Source: Desulfobacterales bacterium
GTDB taxonomy: Bacteria; Desulfobacterota; Desulfobacteria; Desulfobacterales; Desulfosalsimonadaceae
Reading direction: 5' to 3'
DNA length: 5,826 nucleotides
Assembly (NCBI GenBank): GCA_007135795.1
Contig: SLIE01000137.1
Location: 1-5,826, forward strand
The notes under the pieces were generated by a model. The model saw nothing but the letters and a program-made list of their open reading frames with translations. It did no database searches and was not told the DNA's origin. The translations under genes were made by a program, and so were the position numbers. Shown here piece after piece: positions 1-5,270 of the stretch (its first letter is position 1; every line of letters begins with the position of its first letter).

Positions 1-1
1 A

Positions 2-280
2 GAATTCAGGCTCGGCGATCGCTACCGGGTCGAGGCGCGCATCGTCACCTGGCATGGCGACAATGTTCTGCAAGTTCCCACAGGAGCCCTTTTTCGAAGG
101 GGGAACACCTGGATGGCCTTTGCCGTTGTAGACGACCGGGCCCGGCTGCGTGAAGTAAAAATCGGTCAAAACAATGGCGTTGCGGCGAAAGTCCTCGCAG
201 GACTTGAAGAAGGGGAAGCGGTGATCATCTATCCTCCCGACCATCTAACCGACGGGGATCGCGTCTCTTTAGAGACGTAG
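2..280 (+). CDS. HlyD/RND-efflux periplasmic adaptor subunit, C-terminal part (5' end outside the window)
   Basis: An open frame enters from the left edge and ends at TAG 278-280, giving 92 residues. It reads as the C-terminal barrel and membrane-proximal part of a membrane fusion protein. The marks are a strand ending in VEARIVTWHGDNVLQVPTGA, then ALFRRGNTWMAFAVVDDRAR, a REVKIGQNNG segment, and a final LAGLEEGEAVIIYPPDHL block. These match the usual adaptor pattern 'vPtsALfrrgdgwaVFvv...vkiG.r.g...eVlsGLeeGd.Vi.yP'. Such adaptors join an inner-membrane RND or ABC pump to an outer-membrane channel in the periplasm. The substrate cannot be told from this fragment. The N-terminal lipoyl and hairpin domains lie outside the window. 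No pump gene follows downstream, so any partner permease is upstream or lost. The preserved part shows no stops or frameshifts. Confidence 0.88.
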   Translation, partial: EFRLGDRYRVEARIVTWHGDNVLQVPTGALFRRGNTWMAFAVVDDRARLREVKIGQNNGVAAKVLAGLEEGEAVIIYPPDHLTDGDRVSLET

Positions 281-738
281 TTAACTTATCAACGCTGAAC
301 CTTTATCTTCAGTAATTTATGCTCCCCGGGCGACCGGCTTGCTCACTGCCAGTGGATATGCCGAAGCGCCCGGAGAGGGATCGCATGGTTTTTCCAAAAT
401 CGCGAACAGCAACACGCTAATTTTCAGCATACCAGATTTCATTCGGCCACGGGTGCGCCCGTGATCCTTGTCACCCTGAAGATCGCTGTTCCGTCAACAC
501 CCTCTGGCAATAACATGGCGGAGCCTTTCCTTTATTTGGTCAAGCCGTGCCCATAACCGCCCTTCTTCCAATGGGGACAATTGAAATCCCGCGAGTCCCG
601 CATGAGGCAGTCCTTTCTGGCAACCATGCACGCGTCGAGGCAGTCCATGTTTCCGGGGGACACAAGCCGAAGCTTAAAAAGCGGGAAACTTCAGTTGATA
701 CATTTCTGTGCCGCCGCTGACATTGCCGGCAATTCGGA
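281..738. other. 458-bp stretch with no recognisable gene
   Basis: I see no recognised family on either strand. On the minus strand there are three short ATG frames in series. Positions 648-532 encode 38 aa with cysteines at 3, 7, 14 and 24; positions 516-439 encode 25 aa; positions 442-317 encode 41 aa with a hydrophobic N-terminus (MLKISVLLFAIL). The last two overlap through ATGA. On the plus strand 571-720 encodes 49 aa starting MGTIEIPRVPHEAVLSGN, faintly like an adaptor strand. None has family support, and the stretch may be decayed intergenic DNA. Confidence 0.4.
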
Positions 739-831
739 TTAAAACTCGTAACGAATCTCTCCAGACAGTTGCTGTCCGTTATAACTATTTCCCAATTCAG
801 CGCCGTAGTTAACCTGGAAGCTCAACTCAGT
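739..831 (-). pseudogene. Autotransporter/outer-membrane beta-barrel C-terminal remnant (minus strand)
   Basis: Reading the minus strand from about 831 down to TAA 741-739 gives roughly 30 residues, starting TELSFQVNYGAELGNSYNGQ and ending SGEIRYEF followed by stop. This is the alternating-residue pattern of the last two strands of an autotransporter or similar barrel. The terminal aromatic residue (F) is the usual signal for assembly into the outer membrane by the BAM machinery. The frame is open only to a stop near 858-856, so at least the rest of the barrel and the whole passenger are missing. Its truncated 5' side abuts the oppositely oriented autotransporter fragment that begins at about 831. 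It cannot be functional as it stands. Confidence rests on the C-terminal motif only, because the segment is short. Confidence 0.6.
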
Positions 832-1229
832 ACAGCCATCTCTGGGAGCGAGGTTTCACGGAATCCGGTGCCGGAGATGCCAATCTGAAAATAAGCTCCC
901 AGCAGACCCAATCATTAAAATCCCTTTTGGGCGTAACAGCTACGGGTAACAGAGACTTCATTCGGAGAGGTGTTCGTCCCACATTGTTTGCCGGCTGGGG
1001 CTTTGAAATGCTGGATGATGATACCTACATCAACGGTCGTTTCGCCAACAGCGACGTCAGTCGCTTCCGTGTTAAAACCGAGGGACAGGGCAGGCACAGC
1101 GGCATCTTCGGTGCTGGCCTCAATTTTACTATCAGCCCTGCCATCGACACATATATAAACTACCAAGCTGAAATCCTGAGTAATGCTGATTATCATACAT
1201 TCATGGGAGGACTGAGAATTACGTTCTGA
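831..1229 (+). pseudogene. Autotransporter beta-domain, C-terminal half (5'-truncated)
   Basis: The frame is open from a stop at 810-812 to TGA 1227-1229. From about 831 it reads as the C-terminal half of an autotransporter translocator barrel (Autotransporter beta-domain family). In order it shows YSHLWERGFTESGAGDANLK, then the SSQQTQSLKSLLG segment, GVRPTLFAGWGFEM, FRVKTEGQGRHSGIFGAGL, INYQAEILSNADYHTFMGG and a final LRITF. The closing phenylalanine is the outer-membrane targeting signature. A complete domain is about 250-300 residues and carries an N-terminal passenger and signal peptide; here only about 132 residues remain. There is no ATG with a ribosome site, and the first start codon in frame is a TTG at 927 in mid-domain. 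I therefore call it a truncated gene rather than a 100-aa protein. It is free of internal stops, which suggests fairly recent truncation. A strong hairpin follows its stop. Confidence 0.82.
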
Positions 1230-1249
1230 CGTAACGCCCTGTTTTGCTG

Positions 1250-1282
1250 ACAAAGGCCGGTGCATTGTGCACTGGCCTTTGT
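1250..1282 (+). terminator. Strong hairpin after the autotransporter remnant, probable terminator
   Basis: A 15-bp arm at 1250-1264 pairs with 1268-1282 around a 3-nt TTG loop. There is one G-T pair and no other mismatch. It sits 20 bp after the autotransporter stop, which is where a terminator is expected. The run of T after the stem is poor (CTTTGTAATT), so termination may be weak or factor-assisted. The stem's outer A/T ends (ACAAAGG and CCTTTGT) could let it work in both directions. Confidence 0.65.
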
Positions 1283-1495
1283 AATTCCGGTTATCGGCAA
1301 AGTTTCGGTCTTGCTACCGACGTAAACAACCGTGTTGCAAACGTTAGTCAGGGCGGTCAAAAAAAGGCCATAGCCATCACCGGCAGCCTGCCCTGGGTAA
1401 TCCATAAGGCGCTCAAGTATACCCAAGCCTGCTCCTTGCTTGTGGCAAAGTTGATAAATCTCCATGGACGCGAAAAAAATATGAGCCCACCGAAC
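1283..1495. other. 213-bp stretch with no recognisable gene
   Basis: Frames cross this interval on both strands, but none matches a family I recognise and none has a ribosome-binding site at a sensible start. The minus-strand frame could be the lost continuation of the IS66-like fragment at 1496-1685. However, the residues do not resemble the middle part of an IS66 transposase. Confidence 0.35.
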
Positions 1496-1685
1496 GGAAA
1501 CATCCTGAGATCTTCTGCTGCTTGTGCCATTCAAAATCAAACGGTTCGACAGCAGCAATGATCAGGATCAAGATTTCAAAGATCGATTTCGTGGTCGCTG
1601 ACTGTTGTTCGTCGCTGTGCATAAGCGACTGTGACTTTTTTATCGAGGACTGTATGTCAATATTTTCGATTTCCATTCGGTTCAA
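1496..1685 (-). pseudogene. IS66-family transposase N-terminal remnant, frameshifted
   Basis: From ATG 1685-1683 on the minus strand the frame reads MNRMEIENIDIQSSIKKSQS, followed by ATTKSIFEILILIIA. This is the N-terminal helix pair seen in IS66-like transposases. At about 1555-1560 the frame shifts, and the adjacent frame continues LLSNRLILNGTSSRRSQD. That corresponds to the family's conserved 'LLaNRLNLNSSNSSKPPSqD' block, here with SKPPS degraded to SRRS. After that the similarity ends, so more than 80% of a normal 450-530 aa transposase is missing. The accessory genes and insertion-sequence ends are not visible. This is a dead scar of an insertion sequence. The family call rests on the two consecutive motif blocks, and the protein-level match would survive only with a frameshift-aware search. 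Confidence 0.7.
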
Positions 1686-1825
1686 ACCTACCGGGCAGAT
1701 CTATTCATACCTATAGATTTTGATAGTGCATAGGCGTGTTTCGGGCAGTTTGGTATGCTTTCCGCTTCTGTGTAAAATATATGTTTTTCGAGGAACTTAT
1801 ATACTTGTGGAAAGCAGGTTAAATC

Positions 1826-1853
1826 TTGACATACAATCCAATTCCGAGATACT
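1826..1853 (+). promoter_or_regulatory. Sigma-70-like promoter, TTGACA-16-GATACT
   Basis: A perfect -35 hexamer TTGACA at 1826-1831 is followed after 16 bp by GATACT at 1848-1853, which differs from the common TATACT -10 form at one base. Transcription would start at about 1860, inside the left arm of the long inverted repeat at 1856-1906, so any transcript would begin with or lack part of that hairpin. It points at the beta-sandwich remnant and could also feed the operon that begins at 2107. This is sequence-match evidence only. Confidence 0.4.
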
Positions 1854-1855
1854 TT

Positions 1856-1906
1856 TAGTCGGGAATAAGGGAAGTAATACCGTGTTCCTTCCCTTATTCC
1901 CGACTA
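1856..1906. repeat. Perfect 19-bp inverted repeat with a 13-nt spacer
   Basis: The arm TAGTCGGGAATAAGGGAAG at 1856-1874 is exactly repeated in reverse complement at 1888-1906, with a 13-nt spacer at 1875-1887. No T tract follows on either strand, so it does not look like an intrinsic terminator. Both outer ends are TA, which would fit a minimal palindromic element inserted at a TA target, as IS630/Tc1-type elements do. It could also be a REP-like element or a protein-binding site. The perfection stands out against its decayed surroundings. Confidence 0.75.
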
Positions 1907-1908
1907 TT

Positions 1909-2031
1909 GCAGGGGGGTGCCAGATCGACGTGACCGCCGATGGCTAATTCTCCTATCAGCTGACTGCCGATATTCAGGGCGGAGAGTTAATCCGCCTCAC
2001 CGACCGGCTGATTCCGGTTCAAAAACGTTAA
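1909..2031 (+). pseudogene. C-terminal remnant of a beta-sandwich (Ig-like/adhesin-type) protein with a nonsense codon
   Basis: One frame reads AGGCQIDVTADG, then TAA at 1945-1947, then FSYQLTADIQGGELIRLTDR and LIPVQKR to TAA 2029-2031. The join 'vtaDG-*-FSYqLtad...GeliRLT' resembles the D-x-G-x-F-S-Y-x-L pattern of bacterial Ig-like repeats in surface proteins, with the stop replacing a single residue such as K or N. Upstream it runs directly into the inverted repeat, so its 5' side is lost or interrupted. No specific family is claimed. The protein would be secreted or surface-attached if the reading is right. The resemblance is by eye over about 40 residues. Confidence 0.4.
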
Positions 2032-2106
2032 CTGCTGTTTGCATTTTCTTATGTCATTGAACCAGTTGGAAAAATCGCCTTAACTATTCAATAGGGAAAT
2101 AACGTC

Positions 2107-2865
2107 ATGAAAATTATTCGGTTGTTAGTGATGGCTGTAGTGCTCGGATGCGGTGCTGTTTTGTTGTTGAGTCTACCCCTGTACGCCCAACTAAAGGGCG
2201 CTCCGGTGCCTTTTGCTGCAGATTGGGCAAATTATGAGGATGGCGAGCGTCAGGAAAGTGGGAAATACTATGCTTCAGGAGAAGGGATCCGGCTGGAAGG
2301 AATGGCCGGCGGTGAGCCTTTTGTGATGATTTATAACTTCAAGCAGATGGTCGCCTGGAACCTCATCGAATCGGAGCGAATGTATATAGAGACTGCCATC
2401 GATTCCGACGATCTGGGCATGGATGACTTCGGCCATTTTGGCACCCCTTGCCCAGCGGACGCCCGCGCGACGCGCAGCGGCAGCGAAATGGTGGGTGGAC
2501 GCAGAACAGAAACATGGACTTGTACAAGCGCCGATCAGGGTACCATGACCGTGTGGTACGACACCAAGTTGCAGGCCATTATTCGCAGCGATGCTGAAGA
2601 TGATCGTTTTGAACTGACCAACATCAAAGAAGGGCGTCAGCCTGCCAGCCTGTTCGTGCCACCGTCAGGCTATAGCAAAATGGATATCCCCGTTTTCGGA
2701 ATGCCCGCCGGGAAGCCGCAGCGTGATCAACAGACCGGCTCCATGGAAGAGATGATGCGCAGTATGATGCAGGAGATGGCGTCCGAACCGGGGCAAGAAC
2801 AGCGGGGATCGAATGATGAGATACAGGGCATACCGGAAAGTCTGCGGGAGATGATGGGGCGTTGA
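2107..2865 (+). CDS. Exported DUF4412-like protein with a Met-rich C-terminal tail (paralogue 1)
   Basis: This is a 252-aa protein starting at ATG 2107, with an AGGGA ribosome site 9 bases upstream. Residues 1-27 form a signal peptide, with a likely cut after LYA27. The mature part carries ADW, GKYYASGEGIRLEG (about 52-65), MIYNFKQMVAWNLIESERMY (74-93), a Cys pair at C115 and C139 (spacing 24), VWYDTKLQ (149-156) and FELTNIKEGRQPASLFVPP (168-186). The pattern of stored residue statement, 'vWyDtkL..iiR' and 'NIkeG.QpaslFvpP.GY' resembles DUF4412-type periplasmic proteins, a LolA/LolB-like fold of unknown role. A disulfide between the two cysteines is inferred. Residues 212-224 form a Met-rich helix-like tail absent from paralogue 2. 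It heads the cluster with the 36-aa ORF and the OmpA gene. No ligand or reaction can be assigned. Confidence 0.88.
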   Translation: MKIIRLLVMAVVLGCGAVLLLSLPLYAQLKGAPVPFAADWANYEDGERQESGKYYASGEGIRLEGMAGGEPFVMIYNFKQMVAWNLIESERMYIETAIDSDDLGMDDFGHFGTPCPADARATRSGSEMVGGRRTETWTCTSADQGTMTVWYDTKLQAIIRSDAEDDRFELTNIKEGRQPASLFVPPSGYSKMDIPVFGMPAGKPQRDQQTGSMEEMMRSMMQEMASEPGQEQRGSNDEIQGIPESLREMMGR

Positions 2866-2899
2866 CAAAGTAACTTCAACAAGACAGGAGATTGTTCTT

Positions 2900-3010
2900 A
2901 TGATAAAAATCAGTAGATACTTGTTCGTCATTTTTGTCAGCGGAATCTTTGTTATATCCGTCAGTGCTGTCTTCGCACAGCAGCAGCGTTTTCCGATCGT
3001 CGGAGATTAA
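2900..3010 (+). CDS. 36-aa exported mini-protein, possibly a truncated gene
   Basis: ATG 2900 is preceded by an AGGAG at 2886-2890 with a spacing of about 9, and the frame ends at TAA 3008-3010. Residues 1-26 are a convincing signal peptide: a MIKISR start, a long hydrophobic core and a VFA cut site. Only about ten residues, QQQRFPIVGD, would be left after cleavage. It lies 34 bp after paralogue 1 and 63 bp before the OmpA gene on the same strand, so it is likely co-transcribed. Reading through the stop gives YPVTEAAVLSK and then TGA, so this may be the head of a longer gene lost to deletion. I recognise no family. Two readings remain open: a genuine tiny secreted peptide, or the surviving 5' end of a broken periplasmic protein gene. 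Confidence 0.5.
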   Translation: MIKISRYLFVIFVSGIFVISVSAVFAQQQRFPIVGD

Positions 3011-3073
3011 TATCCTGTCACTGAGGCAGCTGTGCTATCCAAATGAAATGTTCTTGAAAAGAGGAAAGAACAG

Positions 3074-3787
3074 ATGAGAGCAACTAAAGTTTTTCTTTTG
3101 ACTGCGGCGGCAATTCTCTTCGTCGGCATATGGCCTGCTTTTGCTCAAGAGGTGACGGAGCATCCGTTGATCCGCCCTTATCCCGGGGCGACTTTTGACA
3201 GTGGTCGTTCCGGGTACAGAAGCTTTGGTGAATATGACTTATGGGTGGGGGTGCCGCCCAGAAACTATGAGACCCTTACCGTTCAGGGTGAATTTCGCAG
3301 GCTGTACTACTTTTTATACGCTCAGGATGGCCGTCCAAACAGGGATGTGTCCCAGCTTGAATATTTCGAGAACTTCAAATCGGCAGCTCTGCAGAACGGC
3401 GGGGATGTCATGTGGGAAGATCGCCATCACGGTCTGGTTTTTACCGTACCCAGAGAAGATGGTGGAACCACCTGGTGTCACGTGCAGAAAGCAGTCAGCG
3501 CAGGAAGGACCACCCTGACAATTATTGACGAAAAACTGCTGGAAACAACCCTGGCGTTTGGTCCCGACCAGATGAAAGCAGCCCTCGATGCGGACGGCAG
3601 GGTAGCGCTTTACGGAATCCTTTTTGATTACGATAAGGCCACCCTGCAGCAGGCTTCCAGAAAACAACTTCAGGACGTTTTGACTCTGCTTCATGGTTTT
3701 CCTGACCTCAGGCTGGAGATCCAGGGGCATACCGATAGTGATGGCGCCGCCGCATACAACCTGCAGCTGTCCGAGCGTCGGGCGTAA
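3074..3787 (+). CDS. OmpA-family protein with a DUF4892-like N-terminus, truncated within the OmpA domain
   Basis: This is a 237-aa product with a GAGGAAAG ribosome site just upstream of ATG 3074. Residues 1-24 are a signal peptide (cut after AFA). Residues about 28-150, with HPLIRPYPGA, EYDLWVG and LEYFENFKSAALQNGGDVMW, resemble the DUF4892-type region often found before OmpA domains. From about 177 the OmpA C-terminal domain begins: LYGILFDYDKATL, LEIQGHTDSDG (D221 in the GHTD motif), then YNLQLSERRA. In the family this domain binds peptidoglycan diaminopimelate in the periplasm, anchoring the outer membrane or a complex to the wall. The TAA at 3785-3787 comes exactly where the family continues 'RRAqsV', and the remainder follows in frame. 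The truncated protein would lack the last helix and strand of the domain, so wall binding is doubtful. It sits between the two DUF4412-like paralogues and was probably co-expressed with them. Confidence 0.85.
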   Translation: MRATKVFLLTAAAILFVGIWPAFAQEVTEHPLIRPYPGATFDSGRSGYRSFGEYDLWVGVPPRNYETLTVQGEFRRLYYFLYAQDGRPNRDVSQLEYFENFKSAALQNGGDVMWEDRHHGLVFTVPREDGGTTWCHVQKAVSAGRTTLTIIDEKLLETTLAFGPDQMKAALDADGRVALYGILFDYDKATLQQASRKQLQDVLTLLHGFPDLRLEIQGHTDSDGAAAYNLQLSERRA

Positions 3788-3934
3788 TCTGTGCTCAAAT
3801 AATTGATTCTTTTCGGTATCGAAACGGAACGGCTGAAGTCGAAAGGCTATGGCGAAATGCTGCCGACGGCACCCAACAACACGGCTGAAAACAAGGCTAA
3901 AAATCGGCGTGTCGAACTGGTGCGACTGGATTAG
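3788..3934 (+). pseudogene. Severed C-terminal end of the OmpA domain
   Basis: In the same frame as the OmpA gene, after TAA 3785-3787, the sequence reads SVLK, a second TAA at 3800-3802, then LILFGIETERLKSKGYGE, PNNTAENKAKNRRVELVRLD and TAG 3932-3934. GYGE and NRRVEL are the standard closing motifs of OmpA C-terminal domains, so the intact gene would encode about 286 aa. Both stops are single-codon changes with no frameshift. The first sits at a position usually occupied by Q (CAA to TAA). It is not translated unless both stops are read through or a sequencing error is involved. Confidence 0.8.
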
Positions 3935-4002
3935 CAGGCACTTGCCAAGGGTAAACGAGAAGAGGCAAGTGGGATGATATCTTTTCTGGAGGGAATACCA
4001 AC

Positions 4003-4662
4003 ATGAAAAAATTGTGGATTATTACTATCTCGGCGGTTGTCGGATGGGGCGTAATCATCGCCTTGAGTATGCCCCTGTACGCTCAAATGAAAGGTGCTCC
4101 AGTGCCGTTTTCAGCAGATTGGGGATATTATGATGAGGGCGAACGGAGGGATGGCGGGAAATATTATGCTGCCTCACACGCTGTTCGAGTGGAGATGACA
4201 GCGGACGAAAGGGTTCATCATTTAGGCCCGGACGGTGGCCCATACGCCGTTATCTACAACCTGAAAGACATTGTTGCCTGGATTATTGATCACACGGAGT
4301 GTACATACTCGGAACAGAAGGATATCAGGTTTGGAATGTTCTGGAATAACCGCATAGGTCATTTCGGTACGCCTTGTCCGCAGGATACACGGGGCAGACG
4401 TATCGGCCGAGATACAGTACAGGGGCGATCAGTCGAAAAATGGCGATGCACATACCCCGAAAAGCATCAGATTGTCGTGTGGTATGATACGCGGTTGCAA
4501 ACCCCCATTCGTATCGAGTTAGATAAGGAATTCGACGAATATTTCGAATTGGCGAATATCAAGGAAGGCCCTCAACCCGAAAAACTTTTTGTGCCGCCAC
4601 CAAAATACATTTCGTATACACACGCCGTAGTAATGGAAGGTGAACACTCATGTCCCCAGTAA
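4003..4662 (+). CDS. Exported DUF4412-like protein (paralogue 2)
   Basis: This is a 219-aa protein. ATG 4003 has a GGAGGG at 3988-3993, which is 9 bases upstream. Residues 1-27 are a signal peptide ending LYA, at exactly the same residue as in paralogue 1. Shared blocks are KGAPVPFSADW (30-40), GERRDGGKYYA, VIYNLKDIVAW (83-93), GHFGTPCP, VWYDTRLQTPIR, and FELANIKEGPQP followed by FVPP. Cysteines C125 and C149 keep the 24-residue spacing seen in paralogue 1, so a structural disulfide is likely. Differences are an insertion near 66-79 (ERVHHLGPDGG), an extra C100 and C217, and a short C-terminus without the Met-rich tail. It probably arose by duplication around the OmpA gene and then diverged. 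The role is unknown; the protein is exported to the periplasm or outer membrane. Confidence 0.88.
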   Translation: MKKLWIITISAVVGWGVIIALSMPLYAQMKGAPVPFSADWGYYDEGERRDGGKYYAASHAVRVEMTADERVHHLGPDGGPYAVIYNLKDIVAWIIDHTECTYSEQKDIRFGMFWNNRIGHFGTPCPQDTRGRRIGRDTVQGRSVEKWRCTYPEKHQIVVWYDTRLQTPIRIELDKEFDEYFELANIKEGPQPEKLFVPPPKYISYTHAVVMEGEHSCPQ

Positions 4663-4702
4663 AATGCACATTATGAGCTGTTTGAGTTAAGGTTCAATAC
4701 CT

Positions 4703-4727
4703 TCTACTACGGTTCGCCGTTTGTAGT
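4703..4727 (+). terminator. Nested hairpin after paralogue 2, weak terminator candidate
   Basis: ACGG at 4709-4712 pairs with CCGT at 4717-4720 around a TTCG loop, enclosed by CTAC 4704-4707 and GTAG 4723-4726, and followed by TGTTTT. It lies about 40 bp after the stop of paralogue 2. A smaller AAGGT/ACCTT hairpin sits directly before it at 4689-4703. The stems are short and interrupted, so the call is tentative. No better terminator for the cluster is visible. Confidence 0.3.
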
Positions 4728-4823
4728 GTTTTCAGTCTCCATAATGCTTTCACCAAATATACGTATATCTTTAGCAGCACGGTCCCAGATCCCGGACTTA
4801 CCCAACTCTTCATTCATGCTCAT
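4707..4823 (-). CDS. 38-aa hypothetical ORF on the minus strand, doubtful
   Basis: ATG 4823-4821 opens a frame MSMNEELGKSGIWDRAAKDI that ends GEP at TAG 4709-4707. An AGGAT lies 8 bases upstream. It overlaps the end of the histidine kinase remnant in another frame. The composition is charged and soluble, which looks protein-like, but I recognise no family and chance ORFs of this length are common. It may be the start of a gene cut off downstream. Confidence 0.2.
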   Translation of the reverse strand: MSMNEELGKSGIWDRAAKDIRIFGESIMETENTTNGEP

Positions 4824-5270
4824 TCAGGGATCCTATGCGTTTTATGTTTATATAATCCAGAGATGATAAAATGGGTGGCATTTCCATTATCTGATTGGTC
4901 ATTTCTATCTCAAGCTGAATCTTCAACCCAAACTGTTCACCCATATGTCGAACCAACCACCTCACAACGGTGTCGATACTAAACTGATAGCAGCGGCGGG
5001 CGCAACTCCTGGGACAGGCGGCAGGATTTCTCGATTGAATCTCGCAGCAGCCGATAGATGCTTTCTAATACGGGGCCGGGGTCGGCCTTCTCCAATGCCA
5101 GCTATACATGCATCCGGGCACTATCAATGAGTTGTTGCAGGTCTTCGTGCAAAAGAAGTTGAAATCCTCTGTCGCTCCCGTTCGGCTTCAAGAAGTTATA
5201 CTGCCAGAGATTGGCGTTGCTTTGCCCGGTTCTCGGCAATCTCTGTGCGTTCGACCACTTTTGAGTCTGT
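4810..5270 (-). pseudogene. Sensor histidine kinase remnant (dimerisation and phospho-acceptor region), multiply broken
   Basis: Minus-strand reading in order gives KVVERTEIAENRAKQRQSLA at about 5264-5205, TAA at 5198-5196, then LLEAERERQRIS. A frameshift near 5155-5165 leads into LLHEDLQQLIDSARMHV, with the likely phospho-acceptor His codon at 5149-5147. TAG at 5104-5102 follows, then LALEKADPGPVLESIYRLLR and EKSCRLSQELRPPLL. A second frameshift near 4975-4990 leads into VVRWLVRHMGEQFGLKIQLE and a stop at 4812-4810. This is the coiled-coil plus HisKA_3-like segment of two-component kinases (family pattern 'LLEAEErERqRIs.lLHEDLQQ...LSqELrPplL'). The sensor part and the ATP-binding domain are absent. 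With two nonsense codons and two frameshifts it is clearly dead. Its former regulator and signal are unknown. Confidence 0.8.

Noticed and set aside
915..1265. 116-aa minus-strand ORF opposite the autotransporter
   Set aside because: It lies antisense to a clear autotransporter domain and shows no family resemblance; it is a shadow frame.
1193..1561. Overlapping 121-aa minus and 105-aa plus ORFs
   Set aside because: Neither has a convincing start or family. The minus frame contains one block of the IS66-like remnant (LLSNRLILN) and otherwise runs through unrelated sequence and the terminator hairpin.
1856..1906. Reading the inverted repeat as an intrinsic terminator
   Set aside because: No T-rich tract follows the stem on either strand; on the plus strand the T run precedes the stem.
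2057..2085. Promoter TTGAAC-17-TTAACT before the DUF4412 gene
   Set aside because: The -10 match is only about half of consensus, too weak to list as a feature; the TTGACA site at 1826 is much better.
2107..2151. Lipoprotein signal in paralogue 1 (Cys at residue 15, VLGC)
   Set aside because: The hydrophobic core continues to residue 25 and ends in a normal LYA cut site, and paralogue 2 has no Cys there; a type I signal peptide fits better.
3314..3730. 138-aa minus-strand ORF
   Set aside because: Antisense to the OmpA-family gene, whose motifs are unmistakable on the plus strand.
1945..5198. Alternative genetic code in which TAA/TAG encode Gln
   Set aside because: Several in-frame stops sit at likely Gln positions (OmpA, kinase). 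But the same remnants also carry frameshifts, and complete genes here end at TAA, TAG and TGA where their families end. Pseudogene decay explains it better.
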